Positions 53,407 through 62,805 of a DNA stretch of 64,000 nt are shown in pieces; within the stretch, counting starts at the first letter, position 1; every line of letters begins with the position of its first letter. This DNA is from an uncultured SAR86 cluster bacterium (GTDB lineage Bacteria; Pseudomonadota; Gammaproteobacteria; Magnimaribacterales; D2472). The position numbers and the translations under genes were made by a program. The DNA lies in contig CABXFU010000006.1 in assembly GCA_902511575.1 (NCBI GenBank), positions 1-64,000 of the forward strand, in the 5' to 3' direction. The notes below the pieces were generated by a model, which ran no database searches, had not been told where the DNA came from, and saw nothing but the letters and a program-made list of their open reading frames with translations.

Positions 53407-53643
53407 ATGAATGTCTTCGAAGAAAGAGGGATTACGCATTTAGATTTACATGGTGTTAAGCATCTAGATGTAGAGCCAGAGATCATCAATTTTATCTATC
53501 AATATCAGGATTTACTCCCATTAATTATTATTTGTGGCAACAGCAATAAAATGATAGATATTGTTTCTTCAACTCTCAATACTTCAATGATCTCTTACTC
53601 ATCACCAAGATTTGGAATCATCAGGGTCGAGGGTATTGACTGA
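53407..53643 (+). CDS. Small Smr-like DLHG protein
   Basis: The 78-residue protein has LDLHGVKHLDVEPEII near the start and IIICGNSNKMIDIV in the middle, resembling the DLHG and HGKG-like (here CGNS) segments of Smr domains, which in MutS2 and SmrB are nucleases. The second motif is degenerate and the domain is truncated, so nuclease activity is doubtful. No strong ribosome site is seen. It lies between the P450 and TonB genes with 40- and 110-base gaps. It may be a structural or regulatory remnant. Confidence 0.5.
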   Translation: MNVFEERGITHLDLHGVKHLDVEPEIINFIYQYQDLLPLIIICGNSNKMIDIVSSTLNTSMISYSSPRFGIIRVEGID

Positions 53644-53753
53644 ATATGATGACTTTTGCAAGTTTTTATTTGAATGAAATTCATCAAAGATGCAAATTGA
53701 TGCCTTTTTTGTAATAATTAAGAACATTTACTTATTTTTAGTGGGGAAATTTT

Positions 53754-55934
53754 ATGAGTAATTTTAGACTTATTTTTATGGCATTGCCTTTGGCATTTGC
53801 GCTAAATATTAATGCTCAGTCTGTTGGGGTTCTTGAAGAGGTTGTTGTAACAGCCCAAAAGAAAGAAGAAAATCTTCAGGAAACGCCAATAGCAATCACT
53901 GCAATTACTGAGTCTACAATTGATGATTTGGATCTTGCCAACGTAGTAGACTTGGCTGGGATGGCGCCAAATGTTCATATAATTAATACTCCTTCAAATA
54001 ATACAGCTGCCACCATTGCTATGCGTGGCGGAACCACAATCAACCCGGCAATTACATGGGAACCTACGGTTGGGATGTATTTAGATGGTGTGTATTTAGG
54101 GAAAGGGCAAGGCTCAATTTTTGATGTTGTAGATTTAGAAAGAGTCGAAATTCTAAGAGGGCCTCAAGGTACTCTTTACGGCAGAAATACTCTCGGCGGT
54201 GCAATTAACTTAATTAGTAAAAAACCCTCTGGTGAGGGGATGTCAGCAAAAGTTACCATCGGAAACTATGGTTTAAAGCAAAGCCAACTTATAGCTGATT
54301 ATGAGATTGGAGAAAATATTTTTACCAAAGTTGTCCTAAATTCTAAAAAAAGAGGTGGTTATGTAAATAATACCGATTCCCCATATCAAGCAGCCCAGGG
54401 CGTGGTCCCTAATACTGTTGCTGATCATTTTGAATTAGACACAATAGATTCAAAAGGTTACAAATTAACCCTTGCATATGAAGGTGATAAAACTAGCTTC
54501 AACCTCTCTATTGATCAGACTGATCAAGATAATGTTCCTCCATTTGCACAATTAACCAATACTATTCCAAATTGGAGTACTGCATTTGGTGTTGGTGCCT
54601 CAGCTTTAACTGCCGGCTTAAAATTATGGCCTATTGAGATGTTTACCAATAGCTCGCGTCAAGGTATTGCTCATATTAATACTCCAACATATGAACTTTC
54701 AGTTGTTGAGGGAACCAGTTTGACCATTGCTCGTGATATGAGTCTTGGTACATTAAAAGTTATTTGGTCGAAAAGAAAAACTGCCTGGGATGATAGGCTC
54801 GATCTTGATGGTGGACCTTTCCCTATTGCAGATACTGAAAGGCACACCAACTATGATGCTGAGACACTCGAGGTTCAATTAAGTGGTTCTACAGACAACA
54901 TGGAATATGTTTTTGGATATTACAGCCTTAAAGACAAAGCTTTTACAGCTAACCCCCAATCATTCTTTGGTGGTGGTCAAGTTTTTGCTCAAAATTACTC
55001 AGGTAGTGGAGACTCCGAGGCATTTTTTGGTCAGATTACTTGGGCAATTGCTGATAAGTGGGATTTAACCGTTGGTGCTAGAACAACGGAAGAGGATAAA
55101 GTTGGATTTAAAGAGTATGTTGGCATAATTGCTGCTAATGGAAGTGGAAGTTTTGACGACACCACAGGCACATTTATTCTTTCACATGATTACAGTGAAA
55201 ATACTAATCTTTATTTCAAGGTAGCTGATGGGTTTAAAGCTGGCGGATTTAATGCAGAAAGCTCAAATCCATTTGCCGCAGCCACTCCCTATGCGCCTGA
55301 AACAATCTCATCCACTGAGTTTGGTTTAAAGGGTAAATATTTTAATAATAGAATGATGATGAATGTTGCCTATTTTGATAATGAGCATGAGGATATGCAG
55401 ATTTCATATTTTACTGCTAATGCTGCAGCAGCCTCAGAAGTTATCAATAACTCTGCAGACATATCAGGTCTTGAGATTGAAACAACAACCATTCTCAATG
55501 ATTCAACAAGACTCATGGTTAACTTGAGTACTTTGGATTCTGAGTTTACTGGTAATAAGGTTGCAAGTGACGGATTCCTCCTTGAACAAGTGCCATATTC
55601 ACCTGAGACAACTTTATATGTATCTTTAGAAAAAGATTATGGTAACTATCGTATGCGCTTGGATCACAGCAGAATAGGAGAGCATCCAACCTTCCCTTAT
55701 AACTCAAAAGATCCCAGAGCTGCACTTACCAATCTAGCTTCTAGAGGAACTACTGATTTTAGGCTTTTGACTGAGCCAATGGAAAATATGCAGCTAAATT
55801 TTTGGATTAAGAATCTAAATAATGATTATCACAGAATGAGTGCCATTCCATTTGGACCAGCTTTTGGTCAATTAACTTTGAGCTACTTTAATGCTCCAAG
55901 AACAATTGGCATGGATATACACTACAAATTCTAA
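53754..55934 (+). CDS. TonB-dependent receptor (smaller type)
   Basis: The 726-residue receptor has a signal peptide (residues 1-22, ending NAQS), a TonB box EEVVVTAQK, a plug with PQGTLYGRNTLGGAINLISKKP and a barrel ending GMDIHYKF. It is clearly distinct from the three ~990-residue receptors and belongs to the common catecholate/vitamin-type receptor group. Position after the P450 operon suggests it imports the compound oxidised by those enzymes. A strong terminator follows. Confidence 0.93.
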   Translation: MSNFRLIFMALPLAFALNINAQSVGVLEEVVVTAQKKEENLQETPIAITAITESTIDDLDLANVVDLAGMAPNVHIINTPSNNTAATIAMRGGTTINPAITWEPTVGMYLDGVYLGKGQGSIFDVVDLERVEILRGPQGTLYGRNTLGGAINLISKKPSGEGMSAKVTIGNYGLKQSQLIADYEIGENIFTKVVLNSKKRGGYVNNTDSPYQAAQGVVPNTVADHFELDTIDSKGYKLTLAYEGDKTSFNLSIDQTDQDNVPPFAQLTNTIPNWSTAFGVGASALTAGLKLWPIEMFTNSSRQGIAHINTPTYELSVVEGTSLTIARDMSLGTLKVIWSKRKTAWDDRLDLDGGPFPIADTERHTNYDAETLEVQLSGSTDNMEYVFGYYSLKDKAFTANPQSFFGGGQVFAQNYSGSGDSEAFFGQITWAIADKWDLTVGARTTEEDKVGFKEYVGIIAANGSGSFDDTTGTFILSHDYSENTNLYFKVADGFKAGGFNAESSNPFAAATPYAPETISSTEFGLKGKYFNNRMMMNVAYFDNEHEDMQISYFTANAAAASEVINNSADISGLEIETTTILNDSTRLMVNLSTLDSEFTGNKVASDGFLLEQVPYSPETTLYVSLEKDYGNYRMRLDHSRIGEHPTFPYNSKDPRAALTNLASRGTTDFRLLTEPMENMQLNFWIKNLNNDYHRMSAIPFGPAFGQLTLSYFNAPRTIGMDIHYKF

Positions 55935-55950
55935 TATTAGAATATAATGA

Positions 55951-55981
55951 AAGCCTCGGTATTTCCCGAGGCTTTTTTTTG
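55951..55981 (+). terminator. Rho-independent terminator after the TonB receptor
   Basis: AGCCTCGG pairs with CCGAGGCT around a six-base loop and is followed by a run of T. It ends the receptor transcript nine bases before the acyl-CoA dehydrogenase start. Confidence 0.93.
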
Positions 55982-55989
55982 TAAAAATT

Positions 55990-57156
55990 ATGGATAATAA
56001 TTGGGAAGACATTTTAAGGCTTGATGGCCAATTAACCGAAGAAGAAAGGATGATTCGTGACAACGTTCGCGAGTATTGCAATAAATCCTTAATGCCTCGA
56101 ATTTTAGATGCCAACAGGAATGAGACTTTTCATCCTGAAATCTATAAAGAAATGGGTGAGCTTGGTATTCTGGGTGCCTCTATCAAAGGGTATGGGTGTG
56201 CCGGGGTTGGCTATGTCTCATACGGACTAATTACTCGTGAAATAGAGAGAGTGGACTCCAGTTATCGTTCTGCATTTAGCGTTCAATCTTCATTGGCAAT
56301 GTATGCCATTTATAAGTTTGGATCAGAGGAACAGAAAGAAGATTTATTGCCACAGATGGCTGCTGGAAATTTAATTGGATGTTTTGGCCTAACTGAGCCT
56401 GATGCTGGTTCTGATCCTGGCAGTATGGCCTCAAATGCAAAAAAAGTTGAAGCAGGCTATAAATTAAATGGGTCCAAGACATGGATAACAAACGCACCCT
56501 TGGCTGATGTCTTCGTGATATGGGCAAAAGATGAGCAGGGTGTATTAAGAGGTTTCATAGCTAGAAAAGACTTTAAAGGTCTAGATACAAAGGTGCTAGA
56601 AGGCAAGTTTGCACTTAGAGCATCAATTACTGGTCAAATTTTTATGTCTGATGTCTTTATTCCAGATGACCATGTTCTTCCATTAGCACAAAGTTTTAGA
56701 GGCCCATTTTCTTGTTTAAACATGGCGAGATATGGCATTGCATGGGGCGCTATGGGTGCGGCTGAATTTTGTTGGCATGCTGCTCGTCAATATACGCTAG
56801 ATAGAACTCAGTTCGGTACACCTCTTGCTGCAAAACAATTGGTTCAAAAAAAATTAGCGGATATGCAAACAGAAATTACATTAGGCTTGCAAGCAGCCTT
56901 GCGAGTAGGAAGACTAATTGACGATGAGCAAATGATTCCAGAGATGATATCTCTTATTAAGCGAAACAACTGCGGCAAGGCTTTAGAGGTTGCCAGAATG
57001 GCACGAGACATGCATGGTGGTAACGGAGTGATTGATGAATACCATGTCGTCAGACACTCAATGAATTTAGAAGCAGTAAACACCTACGAAGGCACCCATG
57101 ATATACATGCATTAATTCTTGGTAATCTTCAGACAAATATAGCAGCTTTCGAGTAA
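55990..57156 (+). CDS. gcdH: Acyl-CoA dehydrogenase, glutaryl-CoA dehydrogenase type
   Basis: The 388-residue FAD enzyme has the three acyl-CoA dehydrogenase domains. FAD-binding segments are [17 protein letters not shown] and [12 protein letters not shown], and the catalytic Glu lies in the conserved [15 protein letters not shown]. The glutaryl-CoA subgroup is suggested by the [15 protein letters not shown] and [17 protein letters not shown] segments. It converts glutaryl-CoA to crotonyl-CoA with loss of CO2 in lysine/tryptophan or aromatic degradation. It follows the receptor terminator closely and may be independently transcribed. Confidence 0.88.
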   Translation: MDNNWEDILRLDGQLTEEERMIRDNVREYCNKSLMPRILDANRNETFHPEIYKEMGELGILGASIKGYGCAGVGYVSYGLITREIERVDSSYRSAFSVQSSLAMYAIYKFGSEEQKEDLLPQMAAGNLIGCFGLTEPDAGSDPGSMASNAKKVEAGYKLNGSKTWITNAPLADVFVIWAKDEQGVLRGFIARKDFKGLDTKVLEGKFALRASITGQIFMSDVFIPDDHVLPLAQSFRGPFSCLNMARYGIAWGAMGAAEFCWHAARQYTLDRTQFGTPLAAKQLVQKKLADMQTEITLGLQAALRVGRLIDDEQMIPEMISLIKRNNCGKALEVARMARDMHGGNGVIDEYHVVRHSMNLEAVNTYEGTHDIHALILGNLQTNIAAFE

Positions 57157-57161
57157 TGCTT

Positions 57162-57183
57162 AATGTCAAGTAAACTTGACATT
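57162..57183. promoter_or_regulatory. Perfect 22-base palindrome before the DDN-type gene
   Basis: AATGTCAAGT-AA-ACTTGACATT is a perfect inverted repeat. Its right arm contains the -35-like TTGACA, 38 bases before the DDN-type start codon. There is no T run, so it is more likely an operator for a dimeric regulator than a terminator, although an mRNA hairpin is possible. Confidence 0.55.
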
Positions 57184-57213
57184 TAATTTATCTATACATA
57201 CCATTAAAAATCC

Positions 57214-57672
57214 ATGAGCTCTGAAAAATATACTTTAAAACAAGCTAAAACAGCAAAACGAATTATTAAGTACTTTGCTAAATTTCAGGCTGGTATTTTT
57301 TTAATAAGCAAAGGAAAACTGTGGAATAAGTGGCCAGGAGGTTTTCCAATCATGGTTGTAGAAACCAAGGGTGCAAAGTCTAACAAAATAAGAAACATAC
57401 CCCTGATCTATGTGCATCAAGAGGGCATGCCAATATTGGTTGCCTCTTTAGGAGGGATGCCAAAGAACCCTAATTGGTATTACAACGTTAAGGCGCATCC
57501 AACAGTTAAGATCTCAACGATTGAAGGGCATGGGAACTATTTAGCAGAAGAGGTGTCTAAAGAAAAAAAGGATGAGTTATGGCCATTAATTTGTTCATTT
57601 TACCCCGACTATGAAACTTATCAGAGTAACACCGCCCGAGAGATACCTGTATTTTTGTGTAAACCAGCATGA
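57214..57672 (+). CDS. DDN-type (deazaflavin-dependent nitroreductase fold) protein
   Basis: The 152-residue protein resembles the F420H2-dependent quinone/nitroreductase family, a split beta-barrel fold: GGFPIMVVETKGAKSNKIRNIPLIYV, then GGMPKNPNWYYNVKAHP, which in Mycobacterium Ddn binds the deazaflavin. The family is common in actinobacteria; a few proteobacterial members exist, and whether this organism makes F420 is unknown. The stop overlaps the ABC ATPase start by four bases, tying it to the efflux operon. Confidence 0.75.
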   Translation: MSSEKYTLKQAKTAKRIIKYFAKFQAGIFLISKGKLWNKWPGGFPIMVVETKGAKSNKIRNIPLIYVHQEGMPILVASLGGMPKNPNWYYNVKAHPTVKISTIEGHGNYLAEEVSKEKKDELWPLICSFYPDYETYQSNTAREIPVFLCKPA

Positions 57673-58358
57673 ATGTTATAGACGTTAAAAATATTACCAA
57701 ACATTATTTGCTTGGCACGCAAACAGTAGAGGCCCTAAGAGGCGTGAGCTTTGGTATAGAGCAAGGTGAATTTATAGCAATTATGGGTCCCTCAGGATCT
57801 GGTAAATCTACGCTCATGAATATTATTGGATGTCTAGATAGCCCGACAGATGGAACATATCACCTGAACAACCAAGAAGTTAGCACTTTAGAAGGGGATG
57901 AGCTGGCAGGCATACGAAATAAAGAGATAGGTTTTGTTTTTCAAAATTTTCATCTATTGGCACGTAACAGTGCGCTTGATAATGTTATGTTGCCCTTAAA
58001 ATATGCTGGAGTTGATAAGGCAGATCAACTTAAAAGAGGTAAGGATGCTCTCTCTCAAGTTGGGCTTGATTCAAGAATGGATCATCAGCCATCTGAATTG
58101 TCAGGAGGGCAGCAGCAAAGAGTTGCTATAGCTAGAGCGTTAGTGAATAACCCGTCTATTTTATTTGCCGATGAGCCAACTGGAAACTTAGACAGTCAAA
58201 CGGGGCACGATGTCATGCAACTTTTTCATAATCTGCATCAGCAAGGCCAAACAATTATTTTAATTACTCACGAGAATGAGGTAGCTGCAGAAGCCCAAAG
58301 AACAATATTTATTAAGGATGGTTTGATAGAATCAGACATTAGAAAGGAAAAACTATGA
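57669..58358 (+). CDS. ABC transporter ATP-binding protein (MacB/LolD type)
   Basis: The 229-residue ATPase has Walker A GPSGSGKST, Q-loop FVFQNFHLL, signature LSGGQQQR and Walker B ILFADEP. It belongs to the LolD/MacB/FtsE class. Together with the adaptor and FtsX-like permease it forms a MacAB-type transporter in which ATPase and permease are separate proteins. It overlaps its neighbours by four bases on each side. Possible substrates are macrolides, peptides or lipoproteins. Confidence 0.93.
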   Translation: MNVIDVKNITKHYLLGTQTVEALRGVSFGIEQGEFIAIMGPSGSGKSTLMNIIGCLDSPTDGTYHLNNQEVSTLEGDELAGIRNKEIGFVFQNFHLLARNSALDNVMLPLKYAGVDKADQLKRGKDALSQVGLDSRMDHQPSELSGGQQQRVAIARALVNNPSILFADEPTGNLDSQTGHDVMQLFHNLHQQGQTIILITHENEVAAEAQRTIFIKDGLIESDIRKEKL

Positions 58359-59551
58359 ATAGCTCAATCATTAAAACGTTCAGCATCATTTTATCAGCGG
58401 TATTAGTTGTAAGTTGCGGTGGCGGTAAAGAGGAAGAGGAATTTAAATTCTATGCATTAAAAGAAGCGGCATCTCAGCAGCTAGAACTTACTGTTGAGGC
58501 GTCTGGCACTGTTGAGGCCATCTCTTCTATTGAGATTAAATCAAAAGCATCTGGGCAAATTCTTTTTTTAGGAGCTGAAATTGGAGATTATGTAGATGAG
58601 GGTGTAGTTCTTGCAAGAATAGATCAAAGAACGCCAACAAACACTCTTGCTCAAGCTAACGCCGATCTTGAGGTTGCTAAAGTTCGTTTAAGCAATGCCC
58701 AGAATCAATTTGAGCGCTCCAAAAGATTGCATGATGAAGGTAATATTTCTGATAAATCATTTGAGGATGCTCAAGAATCATTCTCCTCAGCAAGAGCTCA
58801 GTTAGTAAGAGCAGAAGTATTTTTAGAAAATGCTCGAATAGCTTTAGATGACACAAGTGTAAGATCGCCGATTGCTGGTACTGTTATCAGCAGACCTGCT
58901 GAAGTAGGGCAAGTGATCACCTCGCCAACCTCTGCTGTGGGTGGCGGGACATTATTAATGGAGATGGCAGATCTTAATAAAGTTCGGGTTAGAGCATTAA
59001 TCGATGAGATAGATATTGGCAAGATTACTATTGGTCAAGAAGTTACATTAAAGGTTTCAGCGTATAGAGACAAAAAATTTGTAGGAGTTGTTTCCAAGAT
59101 CGAACCTATGTCAAAAATTGATCAAAATGTTACGACATTTCCAGTGCTAATAGATATCGAGAATCAAGATAATTTATTACTTATAGGAATGAACACTGAT
59201 GTTGAGATTGAAATTTTAAATGAGGAAGTGGCTTTAGCATTACCAGCAGGTTCTTTGAGAACGCGTAAAGATATACGTTCTGTTGCTCCATTGCTTGGTA
59301 TTAAAGAAGATGAGCTAAATAATTTTTTAACCAAAAGAGTTGAGGGTGAAAATTTTGATGCCTACATAGTTCTTAAAAAAACCAAGAAGGGGGCAATACC
59401 TACTTGGGTAAAAGTTGGAAAAACCGATCTTAATTATGTTGAGGTCAAACAAGGCATAGAGTATGACGAGGTTGTATATGTTTTGCCTAGCGAAGGCCTC
59501 ATTAAATATCAACAAAAATTTTCTGAAAGAGTAAAAGGTAGGTTCGGTTAA
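58355..59551 (+). CDS. Periplasmic efflux adaptor (MacA-like, lipoprotein)
   Basis: The 398-residue protein has a lipobox VVSC (Cys22, from residues 1-22) and the membrane-fusion-protein layout. A first beta segment contains VEASGTVEAISSIEIKSKASG (quoted in part), then come a coiled-coil hairpin (about 95-155), a lipoyl-like return VRSPIAGTVISRP, and a beta-barrel domain. It links the inner membrane transporter to an outer membrane channel such as TolC, which is not encoded here. It sits between ATPase and permease genes. Confidence 0.9.
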   Translation: MNSSIIKTFSIILSAVLVVSCGGGKEEEEFKFYALKEAASQQLELTVEASGTVEAISSIEIKSKASGQILFLGAEIGDYVDEGVVLARIDQRTPTNTLAQANADLEVAKVRLSNAQNQFERSKRLHDEGNISDKSFEDAQESFSSARAQLVRAEVFLENARIALDDTSVRSPIAGTVISRPAEVGQVITSPTSAVGGGTLLMEMADLNKVRVRALIDEIDIGKITIGQEVTLKVSAYRDKKFVGVVSKIEPMSKIDQNVTTFPVLIDIENQDNLLLIGMNTDVEIEILNEEVALALPAGSLRTRKDIRSVAPLLGIKEDELNNFLTKRVEGENFDAYIVLKKTKKGAIPTWVKVGKTDLNYVEVKQGIEYDEVVYVLPSEGLIKYQQKFSERVKGRFG

Positions 59552-59554
59552 CTT

Positions 59555-60760
59555 ATGGTGTTACAAGAATCAATTTCTACCGCAGTAGATTCGATTAGAG
59601 CTAATTTACTAAGGTCCCTTTTAACAACCATTGCGATTGTTATAGGTACAGCTTCAGTGATTGCCATGGTGGGGATTGGGTCAAGCGCTCAAAGAGCAAT
59701 TGACGATTCAATTACTAATTTATCTGCACGAACATTATCTGTATACCCATCGCGTGGCAGGGGTAGTCAAAAAATTAGTGCAGCACCTCTTTCAATCTCT
59801 GATGCGGACGCATTAATCAAAGACAAAGAAATAAACTGGAGAGTATCCCCAGAAATTAGAGGCAGCAAATCCTTAAAATATAAAAATGAAAGCATTAGCA
59901 TTTCTGTTATTGGCGCCAGAGAAAGTTATTTGAGTATTCAAGGCTATGAAATTGACCAAGGTGCCTTTTTTACCGAAAGAGATGATCTGGCCAGAAAAAG
60001 AGTTGCAATCATTGGTTCAAGTGTAGGTACTGAGCTCAAAACATCTTCAAAGGCTTTGGTGGGACAGGATATCGATCTAGGTGGTGTGACTTTCAAGATT
60101 ATAGGTGTTACTAAATCTGAGGGATCCTCAGGTTGGTCTAATCCTGATGAACAAATTTATATACCATTGTTAACAGCATCAGATAGAGTGTTTGGTAGAG
60201 ATAGAGTTGATTCAATTCGCGTTGAAGTACCGAATACTTATTCGCCTGAAGAAGCCATGATTTCTATTGAAAGAGTTCTTCGAAGAGAGCATGACATAGG
60301 TCCAGGGGAAGAAAATAACTTCAGAATCAATGACTGGTCACAGTTCACTGATTTGCAAAAACAGGCCACTGCAATTTTTTCAGCTTTATTAATTGGCATT
60401 GCTGGCATCAGCCTGATGGTTGGTGGCATTGGGGTGATGAATATTATGCTAGTGTCTGTAACCGAAAGAACAAGAGAAATAGGCCTAAGAAAAGCTTTAG
60501 GAGCAACTCAGCAGGCAATACTTTTGCAGTTTATTATTGAGGCTGTAACTCTTTGTATTATCGGTGGCATCATCGGCGTCATTTTTGGCTCCAGTTTATA
60601 TTTCTTAGTAACAGTCTTTCAAGATTGGGTCTTCACCATACCTTTTTCAGCGATATTGGGCTCTGTCATGTTTTCAGCATGTGTTGGGTTATTTTTTGGT
60701 ATTTGGCCTGCAAGGAAAGCAGCTCAATTAGAGCCAGCTGTAGCCCTAAGATACGAATAA
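59555..60760 (+). CDS. FtsX/MacB-type ABC permease
   Basis: The 401-residue permease has one N-terminal membrane segment (about residues 21-41), a MacB_PCD periplasmic domain (about 45-240) and three C-terminal FtsX segments with GGIGVMNIMLVSVTERTREIGLRKALGA, a hallmark of this family. It works with the ATPase and adaptor of the same operon, using mechanotransmission across the inner membrane. A glycosyltransferase starts three bases after its stop. Confidence 0.93.
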   Translation: MVLQESISTAVDSIRANLLRSLLTTIAIVIGTASVIAMVGIGSSAQRAIDDSITNLSARTLSVYPSRGRGSQKISAAPLSISDADALIKDKEINWRVSPEIRGSKSLKYKNESISISVIGARESYLSIQGYEIDQGAFFTERDDLARKRVAIIGSSVGTELKTSSKALVGQDIDLGGVTFKIIGVTKSEGSSGWSNPDEQIYIPLLTASDRVFGRDRVDSIRVEVPNTYSPEEAMISIERVLRREHDIGPGEENNFRINDWSQFTDLQKQATAIFSALLIGIAGISLMVGGIGVMNIMLVSVTERTREIGLRKALGATQQAILLQFIIEAVTLCIIGGIIGVIFGSSLYFLVTVFQDWVFTIPFSAILGSVMFSACVGLFFGIWPARKAAQLEPAVALRYE

Positions 60761-60763
60761 TCC

Positions 60764-61858
60764 ATGAGAATCATTCAACTGCTACCCGAACTCAAAGTCG
60801 GTGGTGTTGAGCGCGGCACAGTAGATCTTTCTGATCATCTTATAAAACTAGGTCATGATTCTGCCGTCATTTCTGCGGGAGGACAACTGGTAGATTTATT
60901 GAATGAACATGGCGCGAAGCATTATGAACTTCCTATAGCAAAGAAAAATATAAGAGCCTTATCGCAGATAAGTAATTTAAAAAAAATTTATTCAGAGTTT
61001 AAGCCCGACATAGTTCACGTCCGATCAAGATTTCCAGCATGGATAAATTACTTTGCCCTAAAAAATTTTCAGGGCAAAAAACCTATTGTCATCTCTACAT
61101 TTCATGGCTTATACAGCAAACCTTTTTACAGTAAATCTATGTCTTATGCAGATGAGATTATTGCTATTTCTAAAACGGTTCAAGACTATGTTCAGGAAAA
61201 CTATTTCGTCAATAAATCTAATCTACATTTGATTTATCGTGGATGTGACCTGCAAGAGTTTAATACCACAGCACCAAGCCAAGAATGGCAAGAAGCATGG
61301 TTTAAGGAGTTTCCACAGACTAAAAATAAAACTATTCTTAATCTTCCTGGCAGAATAACGAGCTGGAAAGGTATTGAGAGCTTTATTGATCTTTTTTCTT
61401 ATATAGATACATCAAGGTTTCATGGCATTATTCCAGGACCCGTTGCTGACAATAAAAGAAACTATTTTAATTCTTTAAACAAGCTGATTAGGCAAAAACA
61501 CCTCTCTGAACATATTACTTTTTGTGGTGCTCGATCAGATATTGCCAATGTCTATAAAATATCAGATGTTGTCATAAACTTATCATCCAAACCCGAACCA
61601 TTTGGCAGAACAATCATTGAAGCAGCTGCCTGTGGGAGTCATGTCATGGGTTGGGATAGGGGTGGTGTTAAGGAATCTATTAATGCTATTAATCCTGTTG
61701 GCTTGGTAAAGTATGGAAAGGTGGATAGGTTTGCAAAAAAAATCGATCAAGTTTTAGCAACTTCACCGCCTGAATCTATACCCGATCAATTTACAAAAGA
61801 GTGCTTAGTCAATGCAACGATAAATGTTTATCAGTTGGCTATAAGCAAAGCCTCATAA
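60764..61858 (+). CDS. GT4-family glycosyltransferase
   Basis: The 364-residue enzyme has the GT-B fold. The N-terminal half begins IIQLLPELKVGGVERGTVDL with a glycine-rich acceptor loop, and the C-terminal half has PEPFGRTIIEAAACGSHVMGWDRGG, where the E-x7-E-like pattern binds the nucleotide sugar. Such enzymes add sugars to LPS or lipid-linked glycans. It is the last gene of the plus-strand run begun by the ABC genes. Its 3' end overlaps the convergent glycosyltransferase by 28 bases. Confidence 0.88.
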   Translation: MRIIQLLPELKVGGVERGTVDLSDHLIKLGHDSAVISAGGQLVDLLNEHGAKHYELPIAKKNIRALSQISNLKKIYSEFKPDIVHVRSRFPAWINYFALKNFQGKKPIVISTFHGLYSKPFYSKSMSYADEIIAISKTVQDYVQENYFVNKSNLHLIYRGCDLQEFNTTAPSQEWQEAWFKEFPQTKNKTILNLPGRITSWKGIESFIDLFSYIDTSRFHGIIPGPVADNKRNYFNSLNKLIRQKHLSEHITFCGARSDIANVYKISDVVINLSSKPEPFGRTIIEAAACGSHVMGWDRGGVKESINAINPVGLVKYGKVDRFAKKIDQVLATSPPESIPDQFTKECLVNATINVYQLAISKAS

Positions 61859-62805
61859 ATTTCTTTTGTTTTCTTGGCAGCACTGGTAATTGAGTAATTT
61901 TCAATTAGAGCTGCCTTTATTCCTTCCATGTTTAATTGAGCTAACAAAGGGACCATTTCTTCCAGTAAAGCTTGTAAGCTTTCTTGATTGCCAGGCTCAG
62001 ACAAGCATTCGCTAGGAATTAAATCAGGAATTATTCCCACTTTAGATCCAAGAACTGGTATTTCATGATTAATGGCCTCCAACACAACCCTTGGGCCTCC
62101 TTCTCTATGGCTGGATACAATCAGCCCACTGGTAGTTTTATATTTTTCCTCAATGGAGCTGTAATCACAATTCGTTACAATTTTAATCCGATCAGACAGA
62201 TTTAAGTCATGGATGAGCTGATGAAGGTTTTTTTCTTCAGGACCGGAGCCAATAATTTCAAGATCTTCCTGAATATTAATCCAGCTTTTGATCAGCTGAT
62301 TAAAGCCTTTAACTGGTTCTAGTCTTCCAATGGCAATTATGGGTCCGGTGCGCGAAGATCCTTCTCCTGCATGCGATGGATTGAACCAATTAGGGATATA
62401 AGTGCCCTTAGGGATATTTTCAACAAGCAACTTATTAACGCCTATCACAGCATCAAGATTGGTGAATGCATTATTATTTTTTTTATGACCATGGATTGTC
62501 GACACGACTTTAATATTGCTAAAAATTTTTACTCCTTTTCCAATGGTGCTGGCTTTGGCGCCATGGCAATGCAAAATAGAGACATTGTTTTGATTGAGAA
62601 ACTTAATTAATTTGTATGTGTTGAGTGGAGAATATCTTGAGCCTATGTCTAATGATTGAGTTTTCATTCGACCCATATGATGGTGGATAGATTTATCGCA
62701 GATAATTACTTGATCCGATACATCAGACATGAATGAGGACAGTTCATATACATGCTGCTCAATCCCCGCAAAGATTTGACTTGATACCAAATGAGCAATT
62801 TTCAT
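61831..62805 (-). CDS. GT4-family glycosyltransferase
   Basis: The 324-residue GT-B enzyme begins MKIAHLVSSQIFAGIEQHVYEL and ends with the sugar-nucleotide site SSHREGGPRVVLEAINHEIPVLGSKVG. It differs clearly from the convergent glycosyltransferase, so the two are not a recent duplication. It overlaps the upstream ELM1-like gene by four bases, so they form an operon. An LPS or capsule role is likely; donor and acceptor are not evident. Confidence 0.88.
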   Translation of the reverse strand: MKIAHLVSSQIFAGIEQHVYELSSFMSDVSDQVIICDKSIHHHMGRMKTQSLDIGSRYSPLNTYKLIKFLNQNNVSILHCHGAKASTIGKGVKIFSNIKVVSTIHGHKKNNNAFTNLDAVIGVNKLLVENIPKGTYIPNWFNPSHAGEGSSRTGPIIAIGRLEPVKGFNQLIKSWINIQEDLEIIGSGPEEKNLHQLIHDLNLSDRIKIVTNCDYSSIEEKYKTTSGLIVSSHREGGPRVVLEAINHEIPVLGSKVGIIPDLIPSECLSEPGNQESLQALLEEMVPLLAQLNMEGIKAALIENYSITSAAKKTKEIYEALLIAN

